A DNA stretch of 5,746 nucleotides from positions 1 to 5,746 of the forward strand of contig DSAR01000109.1 of assembly GCA_011046405.1 (NCBI GenBank), in the 5' to 3' direction. The notes beneath the pieces are model-generated. The model was given only the letters and a program-made list of their open reading frames with translations, made no database searches and had not been told where the DNA came from. The DNA is from Chloroflexota bacterium. GTDB lineage: Bacteria; Chloroflexota; Anaerolineae; B4-G1. Made by a program: the position numbers and the translations under genes. Below are positions 1 through 5,513 of this stretch, piece by piece (position 1 is the stretch's first letter; each line of letters begins with the position of its first letter).

Positions 1-28
1 GATTTCGCATGGTCGCGGTGAAAGATTA

Positions 29-93
29 GCCACGAATTGCACGAATTAACACGAAAATCCCAAAGATTAGTGACAATTCGTGTCATTCGTGGC
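29..93. repeat. Imperfect inverted repeat (REP-like palindrome)
   Basis: The arm at 29-50 (gccacgaattgcacgaatta...) and the reverse complement of 72-93 agree at 18 of 22 positions, separated by about 21 bases. Each arm contains a short tandem 'cacgaat' unit. No ORF covers it. Intergenic palindromes of this 'ttcgtg...attcgtggc' style are, from memory, common dispersed repeats in Chloroflexota and some other environmental genomes. It may be a MITE- or REP-type element; copy number cannot be judged from one window. Confidence 0.6.
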
Positions 94-192
94 AAAAAAT
101 TGACCGCTTGCTAAGCTAACCAGGCGAACTACCAGAGAGCCTCATTGCACAGAATACTTGGAGCATATACCAAAATCACGTTTTTGCCAACT

Positions 193-230
193 GCCCCGAA
201 GGGGCCTCATTTTCCGGGCGAAGTCCCGGA
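193..230. other. Two adjacent small hairpins
   Basis: GCCCC-GAA-GGGGC (193-205) is a perfect 5-bp stem. It is followed by TCCGGG-N6-CCCGGA (213-230), a perfect 6-bp stem. The first is followed by 'ctcatttt', so it could be a weak terminator for a gene left of the window, but the T-run is poor. The remainder of 94-242 shows no coding potential or recognisable RNA gene. Confidence 0.35.
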
Positions 231-242
231 CAATGCGTAGGG

Positions 243-324
243 CCTAACCAATAGAATCCTTGCACAGCGAGCAAGAATTTGGTGGCCAATGGCTCCTTTT
301 TGGTCCTGGCTCGTCCAGGTTAGG
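243..324 (+). other. Possible structured leader upstream of the DedA-like gene
   Basis: CCTAACC (243-249) is perfectly complementary to GGTTAGG (318-324). Inside lie CTTGC-N7-GCAAG (259-275) and CCTGG-N5-CCAGG (305-319). The last helix shares two bases with the closing helix, so the two are mutually exclusive, as in a switch. I do not recognise a known riboswitch or small RNA class. It may be chance pairing. Confidence 0.25.
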
Positions 325-344
325 AATTATCCAGCGAAAATGGC

Positions 345-373
345 TTGGCGCTAACACAGTGAGGTGATATAAA
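345..373 (+). promoter_or_regulatory. Candidate sigma70 promoter for the DedA-like gene
   Basis: TTGGCG (345-350), a 17-base spacer and TATAAA (368-373) form a reasonable -35/-10 pair. The expected transcription start would fall at about 380, the A of the start codon, which implies a leaderless mRNA. The region also contains GAGGTGAT (361-368), complementary to the 16S rRNA tail, but its GAGG core is 15 bases from the ATG, longer than usual. The two readings are mutually exclusive. Confidence 0.4.
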
Positions 374-379
374 ACGTAT

Positions 380-1060
380 ATGGAAATATTTAGACAATTG
401 ATGGCTTATCTAGAAATGTTAGCCAATCAAATTCCCCTGGAAGTATTTACCTTTTTTGGAACCATTCTCGAGGAGATTCTCGCGCCCATCCCTTCCCCCT
501 TCGTGATGACGATCACGGGAAGTATCGCACAGGCCCAGGGCCATCTATTTGGATACCTGGTCATAATCGCCATTATCGGCGCACTGGGGCGCATTGTGGG
601 CACCAGCTTTCTCTACTTTGTGGCCGATTTTGCCGAAGAAATTGTCATCGGTAAATTCGGTGATTTTTTGGAAGTCTCGCACAGCGACATCGAAAGATTT
701 GGGGCCAGGTTCAATGGCACAGCCCGTGATTACCTGACCATGATCTTCCTCAGAAGCATTCCGGTGATGCCAAGCTCCCCGATCTCTGTGGCCTGCGGCG
801 TCTTGAAACTCAACTACAAGGTCTTTGCCATAGGAACAGGTATCGGAAGCATCTTCCGGAACTTCTTCTTCCTGTATATCGGATATACAGGGCTTGCAGC
901 AACCGAATCCTTTATGGAAGGGCTGGACAGTGTCGAAAACATCGTTCAGATCATCTTTGTCCTGGTGCTCGTGGGGGGATTCTATTACTTTTACAGGAAA
1001 CGTCAGAAAGGGGAACTCTTCAAAAAGGTTGAGAGAGTCAAGAGCGTCAAAGAAATCTAA
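380..1060 (+). CDS. DedA/VTT-domain family integral membrane protein
   Basis: This 226-residue polytopic membrane protein has the layout of the DedA (VTT/SNARE-associated) family. An acidic pair with prolines in a re-entrant stretch (E31-E32 ... P36-I-P-S) is followed by a long hydrophobic segment (about 40-85). A second hallmark block runs from F123 through R125, P128 and G140 into another hydrophobic stretch, and a C-terminal membrane helix (about 187-204) ends in a basic tail (RKRQK). DedA proteins are proposed lipid-carrier transporters or scramblases acting on undecaprenyl-phosphate or phospholipids, needed for envelope homeostasis. The exact substrate here cannot be read from sequence. 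The start at 380 is the only ATG close to the SD-like GAGGTGAT, and an in-frame TGA at 365-367 blocks any earlier start. It is a single gene facing the hydrolase remnant. Its base composition is visibly less GC-rich than the downstream kinase/regulator pair. Family assignment is good; specific function is unknown. Confidence 0.82.
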   Translation: MEIFRQLMAYLEMLANQIPLEVFTFFGTILEEILAPIPSPFVMTITGSIAQAQGHLFGYLVIIAIIGALGRIVGTSFLYFVADFAEEIVIGKFGDFLEVSHSDIERFGARFNGTARDYLTMIFLRSIPVMPSSPISVACGVLKLNYKVFAIGTGIGSIFRNFFFLYIGYTGLAATESFMEGLDSVENIVQIIFVLVLVGGFYYFYRKRQKGELFKKVERVKSVKEI

Positions 1061-1088
1061 TTCGCGTGCTATCTCCTCAAAAAATGGA

Positions 1089-1378
1089 TCACTCGGTCAG
1101 ATCTTTGAGGTGGGTGTCGAAAAACTGAACGGAGCGCGCCATCGCTGTCCTGAAATAATTGGATAGGTTGTGATTGTCTCTTTCATAGCCGTACTCGACC
1201 GTTTTCCCCAGTGCTTGCAGTTGCCTGTACGGCGTTTCTGACATTCGTAGGGCGCCGAGGTGTCCGCTGTGCTGTGGTGAAGCTGAATTGGACCGAAGAC
1301 ACCGCCCAGATAGGACGTGGCTGAAATAGCTGCCCAGAATGCCGGATTTTCCCCTGGCGTACCATAATCTGACGCCAA
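1089..1378 (-). pseudogene. Remnant of S9-type alpha/beta hydrolase (C-terminal end, frameshifted)
   Basis: Two overlapping reverse-strand frames join to give the C-terminal end of a prolyl-oligopeptidase/acylaminoacyl-peptidase (S9) type hydrolase. The upstream frame reads YGTPGENPAFW...GPIQLHHSTADTSAPYE. The other then reads SETPYRQLQALGKTVEY...DNHNLSNYF...RSVQFFDTHLK and stops at 1089. The Asp of HSTAD and the His of DNHNLS match the catalytic Asp and His blocks. The Ser nucleophile region and the rest of the protein are absent: similarity begins near 1366 and a stop lies just upstream at about 1404. The frame change maps to about 1242-1244, where GAATGTCAGAA looks like E-W-S-E missing one G. 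There is no start codon or RBS. I infer a decayed fragment left by deletion or recombination. The protein reading is from family memory, without alignment. Confidence 0.7.
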
Positions 1379-1422
1379 ACTCAGCGCCCCTCTGCTTGAG
1401 CATTAAACGTCGTTAGGCGCAT

Positions 1423-1459
1423 AACCGCCCCCAGCCGCAGGGCCGGGGGCGGTTTTTTT
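1423..1459 (+). terminator. Rho-independent terminator
   Basis: AACCGCCCCC (1423-1432) pairs perfectly with GGGGGCGGTT (1445-1454) around a 12-base loop and runs into seven T residues (1453-1459). The T-tract orients it for + strand transcription. The only + gene upstream is the DedA-like gene ending 363 bases earlier, with the antisense hydrolase remnant in between. The terminator therefore insulates the kinase operon from read-through or belongs to a gene now lost. Confidence 0.85.
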
Positions 1460-1519
1460 ATGCACCGGCGGCTTGGAAGTGTCCATTTAATTGTCGCGTT
1501 TTCTCCACCCGGATTCTCC

Positions 1520-1548
1520 TTGCCTTTAGGCTGAATTGCCAGTACACT
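1520..1548 (+). promoter_or_regulatory. Candidate sigma70 promoter of the kinase/regulator operon
   Basis: TTGCCT (1520-1525), a 17-base spacer and TACACT (1543-1548) match 4/6 of each consensus box. The predicted start near 1555 gives a leader of about 37 bases to the ATG at 1592. It lies between the terminator and the kinase start, where a promoter is expected. No copy of the TAGCAAA dyad seen after the regulator gene is present here. Confidence 0.4.
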
Positions 1549-1591
1549 TCGGCCTGTTGGCGTCTGGATGGAAGCGGAAGGGGGATGCTTT

Positions 1592-2863
1592 ATGGCTTCG
1601 ACGGTGTTTGTCTCGGGCGATCTCGACCCGGTGGGCGCGCTGCAGGCATGGCGCCGGCGGGCGTTGCAGGTCACGATTGTGGCGGCTTTGGTCCTGGGGC
1701 TGGCGCCGCTCGGTCGAGTGACGCGCGACGCGACGCGTATGCCCGCTCGTTGGCCAGCGCTCTGCTTTTTTGGGATCATATACGTCGCCTTGCTCAGCTT
1801 GTTGCTCGTCCGGCGGCTCGATCACTGGCAACGGGTATGGGGAGTGTTGCTGACAGGATACGCGATGGCCGGATGGTGTTTTGCGCACGGGGGATTGGCG
1901 GGCAGCGGTCGGCTGTACCTGCTGGCGATCCCGCCGACGGCCATCGCGCTGGCGGGTCTGCGGGCGGGCACGGCGGCGACGTGTTTCAGTGCGCTCGTTT
2001 ACGGGGGCTTCGCTTACGCCGCCGGCCGGGGATGGCTCCGGAACTGGCTGGTGCACCCGGAGGGCGCGATGTCGCTCTCGGTCTGGCTGGACGAAGGCGC
2101 GACCTTCGGGGTGTTGCTGATCGTCGTCTCGGTGCTGGTGGGGTTGCTGGTGGAGGAACAGACCCGGCTCTTGACCGTCGCCCGGGATACCGAGGCCGGT
2201 TTGACCGTGGCCCGGCGGCGCCTGCGGATGGCCCGGGACGAGGAACGGCGGGCGTTGGCCTACGAGTTGCACGATGGCCCGATCCAGGACCTGATCGGGT
2301 TGAGTTACGAGCTTTTCTGGTGCCGGGACGAAGTGCGCCCCCACGATCCGGCGCTGGCCGAACGGGTGGAGGCGGTGCGGGGGGGCGTGCTCGACGTGAT
2401 CCGCTTCACCCGCGAGACTTGCAACGGGATGCTGCTCCAGTTGCCCGACGTGGTGCTCCTGCGGTCGCAGATGGTCCGATACGCGCGGGCGGTGAGCCAG
2501 GAGAGCGGCCTGACCGTCCATTTGAGCGTTCCCTGGCAGAAGACGAAGATTCCCAGCGCGCTGGGGATCGCGCTGTTGCGCGTGTACCAGGAGGCGGTGA
2601 CGAACGCGGTCAAGCACGCCGGCGTGGACGAGGTGTGGGCGGCGTTCGAGATGGCCGACGGGCGGTACGTGCTCCAGGTGCGGGACGAGGGACGGGGCTT
2701 CGTCGTGCCCGATCAGTTGGCCCACCTGGGCGCCCAGGGCCACATAGGCTTAATGGCGATGGAGGAACGGATCCAGGCGGTGGGCGGGCATTTCGAGGTG
2801 CGCTCGACGCCGGGCGAGGGGACGACGGTGCGTGTGTGGGGAGGGGGTGAGGATGACGAATGA
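1592..2863 (+). CDS. NarL/DegS-type membrane histidine kinase
   Basis: This is a 423-residue sensor kinase. The N-terminal half has about six hydrophobic segments (roughly 25-40, 55-73, 83-104, 107-123, 126-144, 170-187) with short connecting loops, so there is no sizeable extracytoplasmic sensor; sensing is probably within the membrane. A short helical linker leads to a HisKA_3 dimerisation domain: E-R-R-A-L-A-Y-E-L-H-D-G-P-I-Q with phospho-acceptor H227. The HATPase_c domain follows, with N-box YQEAVTNAVKHA (N338), G1 DEGRGF (D365, G367, G369) and G2 GHIGLMAM (383-390), ending in the usual G-G-x-F-x-V-x-S-x-P-G-x-G-T. All catalytic motifs look intact. I chose 1592 over an in-frame ATG at 1568 because AAGGGGG (1578-1584) sits 7 bases before it and nothing SD-like precedes 1568. 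It overlaps the downstream response regulator by 11 bases, so the two are cotranscribed and probably translationally coupled. The stimulus is unknown. Confidence 0.9.
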   Translation: MASTVFVSGDLDPVGALQAWRRRALQVTIVAALVLGLAPLGRVTRDATRMPARWPALCFFGIIYVALLSLLLVRRLDHWQRVWGVLLTGYAMAGWCFAHGGLAGSGRLYLLAIPPTAIALAGLRAGTAATCFSALVYGGFAYAAGRGWLRNWLVHPEGAMSLSVWLDEGATFGVLLIVVSVLVGLLVEEQTRLLTVARDTEAGLTVARRRLRMARDEERRALAYELHDGPIQDLIGLSYELFWCRDEVRPHDPALAERVEAVRGGVLDVIRFTRETCNGMLLQLPDVVLLRSQMVRYARAVSQESGLTVHLSVPWQKTKIPSALGIALLRVYQEAVTNAVKHAGVDEVWAAFEMADGRYVLQVRDEGRGFVVPDQLAHLGAQGHIGLMAMEERIQAVGGHFEVRSTPGEGTTVRVWGGGEDDE

Positions 2864-3482
2864 TGAAATTCGGGTGTTGTTGGCCGACGACCATCCGCCG
2901 GTGCGGGCGGGCATCCGGGGGATGTTGGCCAGGGCGGCGGGGATCGAGGTAGTGGGTGAGGCGGTCGATGGCGAGGAGGCGCTGCGGCTGATCGAGGAAC
3001 TACAGCCGGACGTGGCGCTGTTGGACTGCCGGTTGCCCCAGCTGGCGGGCGCCCGCGTGGCGGAGACGATACGCGAGCGGGGGTGGCCCACGCGGGTGCT
3101 GGCTTTGAGCGCTTTTAGTGACGAGCACACCGTCCGTGGTATGTTGGAGGCCGGGGCCGCCGGCTACTTGCTGAAGGAAGAAGCGCTGGAGACGGTGGTG
3201 GAGGCCGTGGGGGCGGTGATGCGCGGGGAAACCCGCTACAGTCCGGGAGTGCTGGACAAGGTGTCCGCCTGGGCGCGGGGAGAGAGCATGGGCGGCCTGA
3301 CGGAGCGGGAGGTGCTGCAGTTGCTGGTCGAAGGGAGGACTAACAAAGACATCGCGAGTGCGCTTGTGATCAGCGAACACACCGTCGCCCGGCACGTCAG
3401 CAATATCCTGGAAAAGCTGGGCTGTTCCAACCGCATTGAGGTCGCCGTCCACGCCGTCCGGGCCGGTTTGGTGTCGGAATAG
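2853..3482 (+). CDS. NarL/LuxR-type response regulator
   Basis: This 209-residue two-domain regulator has an N-terminal receiver domain (about 5-120) with the acidic pair D12-D13, phospho-acceptor D58 (LLDCRLP), S86 at the switch Ser/Thr position and K108 (GYLLK). A linker leads to a C-terminal LuxR/GerE helix-turn-helix (about 148-207: LTEREVLQLL..G.TNKDIA..L.ISEHTV..HVSNILEKLG). It is the expected partner of the kinase it overlaps: the kinase His should phosphorylate D58 to drive dimerisation and DNA binding. The start at 2853 (MTNDEIRVLLADDH) has GGAGG (2840-2844) 8 bases upstream; the GTG at 2832 would add seven unlikely residues. Its stop codon TAG forms part of the first of three dyads downstream, whose 7-2-7 layout suits a NarL-family protein. 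Direct binding is inference. All key residues are present. Confidence 0.92.
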   Translation: MTNDEIRVLLADDHPPVRAGIRGMLARAAGIEVVGEAVDGEEALRLIEELQPDVALLDCRLPQLAGARVAETIRERGWPTRVLALSAFSDEHTVRGMLEAGAAGYLLKEEALETVVEAVGAVMRGETRYSPGVLDKVSAWARGESMGGLTEREVLQLLVEGRTNKDIASALVISEHTVARHVSNILEKLGCSNRIEVAVHAVRAGLVSE

Positions 3483-3542
3483 CAAGGGTTTGCCAGGCGA
3501 TATAGTCAACCTTTGCTATATCAAAATAGCAAAGGTTTGCTA
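3480..3542 (+). promoter_or_regulatory. Array of three 7-2-7 dyads (candidate operators)
   Basis: There are three copies of TAGCAAA-N2-TTTGCTA. Copy 1 (3480-3495, TAGCAAG GG TTTGCCA) matches 12/14, copy 2 (3503-3518, TAGTCAA CC TTTGCTA) 12/14 and copy 3 (3527-3542, TAGCAAA GG TTTGCTA) 14/14. Copy 3's symmetry extends to 10 bp per arm (3524-3545). Centres are 23 and 24 bp apart, roughly two helical turns, and copy 3 abuts the -35 box at 3543. GATATAG (3499-3505) and CTATATC (3516-3522) add a further perfect 7-bp inverted repeat around copy 2. They may bind the response regulator encoded just upstream, or be transposase-binding end repeats of the IS66-like element. Confidence 0.6.
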
Positions 3543-3571
3543 TTTACAGGCTCCTTTTGATGTGCTATGAT
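3543..3571 (+). promoter_or_regulatory. Strong sigma70 promoter with extended -10
   Basis: TTTACA (3543-3548) and TATGAT (3566-3571) each match 5/6 of consensus with a 17-base spacer, and TGC directly before the -10 makes an extended -10. The transcription start should be near 3578. Relative to that, the three upstream dyads centre at about -43, -67 and -90. Transcription now runs into the insertion sequence, antisense to its transposase. Originally it probably served the ORF that begins at 5550. Confidence 0.7.
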
Positions 3572-3580
3572 GGTGGCGTT

Positions 3581-3620
3581 GCCGGATGGTCCGGCGATAG
3601 TAGCATCAGTCACAAGGAGG
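3581..3620 (+). promoter_or_regulatory. 5' leader hairpin and orphan Shine-Dalgarno
   Basis: GCCGGA-TGG-TCCGGC (3581-3595) is a perfect 6-bp hairpin at the very start of the predicted transcript. A perfect AAGGAGG (3614-3620) follows. No ATG, GTG or TTG lies within 15 bases after it, because the insertion sequence begins at about 3633. The SD has therefore been separated from its start codon. Confidence 0.6.
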
Positions 3621-3627
3621 TTTAAAA

Positions 3628-3633
3628 ATCAGT
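3628..3633. repeat. Left target-site duplication (ATCAGT)
   Basis: ATCAGT directly precedes the left terminal repeat and is repeated exactly at 5514-5519, directly after the right end. Whether the duplication is 5 or 6 bp depends on whether T3633 belongs to the element. Confidence 0.65.
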
Positions 3634-3646
3634 AACAGCAATATTG
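3634..3646 (+). repeat. Left terminal inverted repeat of the IS
   Basis: AACAGCAATATTG matches the right end (5500-5512, reverse complement) at 10 of 13 positions, including the five outermost bases. Confidence 0.6.
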
Positions 3647-3656
3647 GCATAATTGA

Positions 3657-5353
3657 TCAAGGGTCGGCACCACCTTGCCACAGAAATTCGAGGTGATGCA
3701 AATAGCCGTCGGGGTCACGCCGAAAGCTACGAATGCGCCTTTGACAAGCTTGCGCGGCGCGGAAGCGCTCTCGCTCTTCCCTGGACTCCTTGGTGGAAAC
3801 CTGTCGGAAGCGGCCCAAGGTTTCTTCAGGCGTGTCCTCGGGGTCGTAGAATACTGCATAGAGGCCATGCCGAGTGATGTAATCGGCGACCGCCTTGTGC
3901 CCAGTGGTCCGCCGCCGTTGACGTTTCAGGACTCCGATGTACTGCTCCAAGCCGTTGTCTGTACGCGGAATGGCCGGTTCTTCGTAACAATGAAACAGGC
4001 CAGGTGCCCAGGCCTGTGTACGCTTAACAATGTGATCAATGATGCTCGTCTCGTCTGGGAAGTAGGGCTTCAGTTCTATCAAGTAATCGAGGTAGTGCTC
4101 CACTTCTTGAGCTACCTCAATGCCCGCTCGAGTCCACCAACCTTGCTCTGTGCGGGATACGTCCAGAATTTCAGCCAAGCCCAGTACCCAATCTTGCTGA
4201 CGGCGGAGACGCAGATACTTGATATCCCATTTGTGTCGCCGCTGTGTCAGCGCTTGAATCTCTTCGAGCACAGGATGAGGATGATCTTTCAAGCACCGGT
4301 TCACAGAGTCGTCGATCTGGGTCAACGTTTCGTAGATTTCCAGGCCAGGCAGCTTGAAGGGGGCCTGCCCTTTCGTTTGCAGAACGGATCGGATGGCTGC
4401 TGCATACCCTTCCAGGACCTCGTATTCTCGCACCTCCTGCTCGTTCGGGGTGATAGCCGTCTCGTCTTGACACGCTTTCCGTTCGACATGGAGAGATTGT
4501 TGTTCTATCTGGCGCTCAATCTGGCCGATGCCACGCCCCCTTTTTTCAGCTCCTTGGCTAGGGAACTGTCTTCTTGGCGTATTGGTCTCTGTACTGCTTT
4601 GAGAAAATGCAAGGCAACCGGAGGTTGCACACACAAATGATGCAGCATATCTGGCCAGACCTCGGCTACACCTCGCAGAATGGCGTATTGGTCGTCACTG
4701 ACCACCCCCAGCAAGGGAATTCCCAGGTCTTTCAACAAGTCATCTGCCACTTCCATCTCTGCTTTCAAGCTATCTGTGTCGTTGTGCAGCAGACTCACTG
4801 CATGCAAGCGGACTCCGCTCAATGCGTCCCGGAAGATATACAGCGTCGGTTTCCCTTTCTCTGGCTGTACTCCGTCAATTGTCAGCACTATCCCACCGTT
4901 TGCCACAATTCGCTCACGACAGGCTTCCAACTTCGCCCCTTGCGCACATTTGAGCAACACCTCGTACTCGTCCATGTAATCCGTCACCCGCCGTTCGCTG
5001 ATGAAAACCCCATGGCCCTCAAGTGCTTGGTGAATTTCTCCCAAAGAACGGTGCTCACCGAACCGTTGCTGACCTACGAAGACGATCACGTCCAGCCCGT
5101 AGGTGTAATTCTTGAGGGCCAATCCATCGGCCATAACCGAACGATAGACCTCATTTGGCTTGGGGCAAGTTGTCTCTCGATTGACACACCGATAGCCCCA
5201 GTTTGTCACTCGGGCAACTTCTTCCAACGAGACGATAACTTTGCTCCACGCTGGGTGACTGCGTTCCAATTCTCCCTCACAATGAGGACATTGCTCGATT
5301 TCGGGATAGTGATGATAGCTGGGGATTTCTCCATAATCTTTGGCTACTTTCAT
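3657..5353 (-). CDS. DDE transposase, two frames joined by -1 shift
   Basis: The zero frame runs from 5353 to the A6 run (4546-4541) and would stop at 4505. The second frame, -1 relative to it, carries the rest to TGA at 3657-3659. Joined as KELKK-RGRGIG the product is 565 residues. Features: CPxC plus two more Cys (C22, C25, C56, C63) suggesting a zinc ribbon; D160 in VLTIDGVQ; D220 in VVSDDQ followed by an H-x-x-C-like block (HHLC, 238-241); a long helical insert; then E470 in TDNGLEQYIGVLKRQRRRTTGHK. These are the three expected acidic catalytic residues of an RNase-H-fold transposase, with the E in the C-terminal half only, so the shift is essential for activity. I prefer ATG 5353 over 5359: GGAGG (5367-5363) is 9 bases from the former and only 3 from the latter. 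Apart from the shift both halves look undamaged. A simple frameshift mutation or assembly error remains possible. Confidence 0.78.
4511..4546 (-). promoter_or_regulatory. Candidate frameshift site: A6G5 run plus downstream stem
   Basis: On the coding (reverse) strand the zero frame reads CTG AAA AAA GGG GGC. Slipping back one base gives AAA AAA AGG GGG CGT, exactly the frame that continues the transposase. Right after the run, TGGC-ATCG-GCCA (4533-4522) forms a tight stem, and GGCG (4537-4534) can pair with CGCC (4514-4511) across a bulge. A-runs ending in G are used for programmed -1 frameshifting in several IS families. Polymerase slippage adding one base would have the same effect. Confidence 0.55.
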
Positions 5354-5360
5354 CTGCATA

Positions 5361-5397
5361 CACCTCCATGTGTGATTCCGTTACCGCAGGTATCATA
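5361..5397 (-). promoter_or_regulatory. Transposase RBS and possible -10 box
   Basis: Read on the reverse strand, TATGAT (5397-5392) is a good -10 box, but no convincing -35 lies 16-18 bases upstream. GGAGGTG (5367-5361) is a strong Shine-Dalgarno serving the ATG at 5353. The 8-bp block GTATCATA (5390-5397) recurs inverted as TATGATAC at 5493-5500. Confidence 0.4.
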
Positions 5398-5499
5398 CAC
5401 GAAACTCGCTTTTTACGTATCTTCTCAATAAACCGGGGCAGTGTCGATTCTTGCTAGTTTGTGACAATCTCTTTACGGTAAATAGACGAATTTATGATA

Positions 5500-5512
5500 C
5501 AGTAATACTGTT
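5500..5512 (-). repeat. Right terminal inverted repeat of the IS
   Basis: Read inward on the reverse strand it is AACAGTATTACTG, matching the left end at 10/13. One base (G5513) separates it from the right ATCAGT copy. Confidence 0.6.
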
Positions 5513-5513
5513 G

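Larger units (their letters stand above)
3633..5513 (-). mobile_element. Insertion sequence, about 1.88 kb, family uncertain
   Basis: The element is bounded by imperfect terminal inverted repeats: AACAGCAATATTG at 3634-3646 against AACAGTATTACTG read inward from 5512, 10/13 identical, with further similarity inward if small gaps are allowed. It is flanked by ATCAGT on both sides. It carries one reverse-strand transposase gene whose stop lies 24 bases from the left end; about 150 bases of non-coding right end hold its promoter and RBS. The transposase has a DDE arrangement (D160, D220, E470) and an N-terminal zinc-ribbon-like cysteine set. I cannot place it confidently in a named IS family; ISL3/MULE-like or ISNCY are possibilities. 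Confidence 0.7.

Noticed and set aside
1411..1424. GTTAGGC sequence resembling an integron attC core
   Set aside because: The matching RYYYAAC partner is absent (GCATAAC does not fit) and there is no cassette structure or integrase. The sequence is just the outer flank of the terminator hairpin.
1568..1591. Upstream ATG at 1568 as the kinase start
   Set aside because: It has no Shine-Dalgarno, whereas the ATG at 1592 is preceded by AAGGGGG with a 7-base gap. The eight extra residues have no recognisable role.
1526..2743. Long reverse-strand open frame opposite the kinase (405 codons)
   Set aside because: Its translation is rich in H, P, R and Q with no domain pattern. It is the typical antisense shadow of a GC-rich gene, and the + strand has complete kinase motifs.
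1585..2850. Second + strand open frame over the kinase (421 codons)
   Set aside because: The translation is a G/R/A-rich string without motifs; it is an out-of-frame shadow of the kinase.
3499..3545. Dyads after the regulator gene as its transcription terminator
   Set aside because: Neither hairpin is followed by a T-tract, the best dyad has only a 2-base centre, and it abuts a -35 box. An operator or element-end role fits better.
3480..3545. CRISPR-like array in the repeated region after the regulator
   Set aside because: The repeats are short dyads in a 66-base stretch with gaps of only 7-8 bases between them, and there are no cas genes. Spacing and symmetry suit protein-binding sites.
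3675..5431. Two + strand open frames (3675-4640 and 4574-5431) across the IS
   Set aside because: They are antisense to the transposase, which has the DDE residues, zinc-ribbon cysteines and a strong RBS. The + frames show no recognisable domain.
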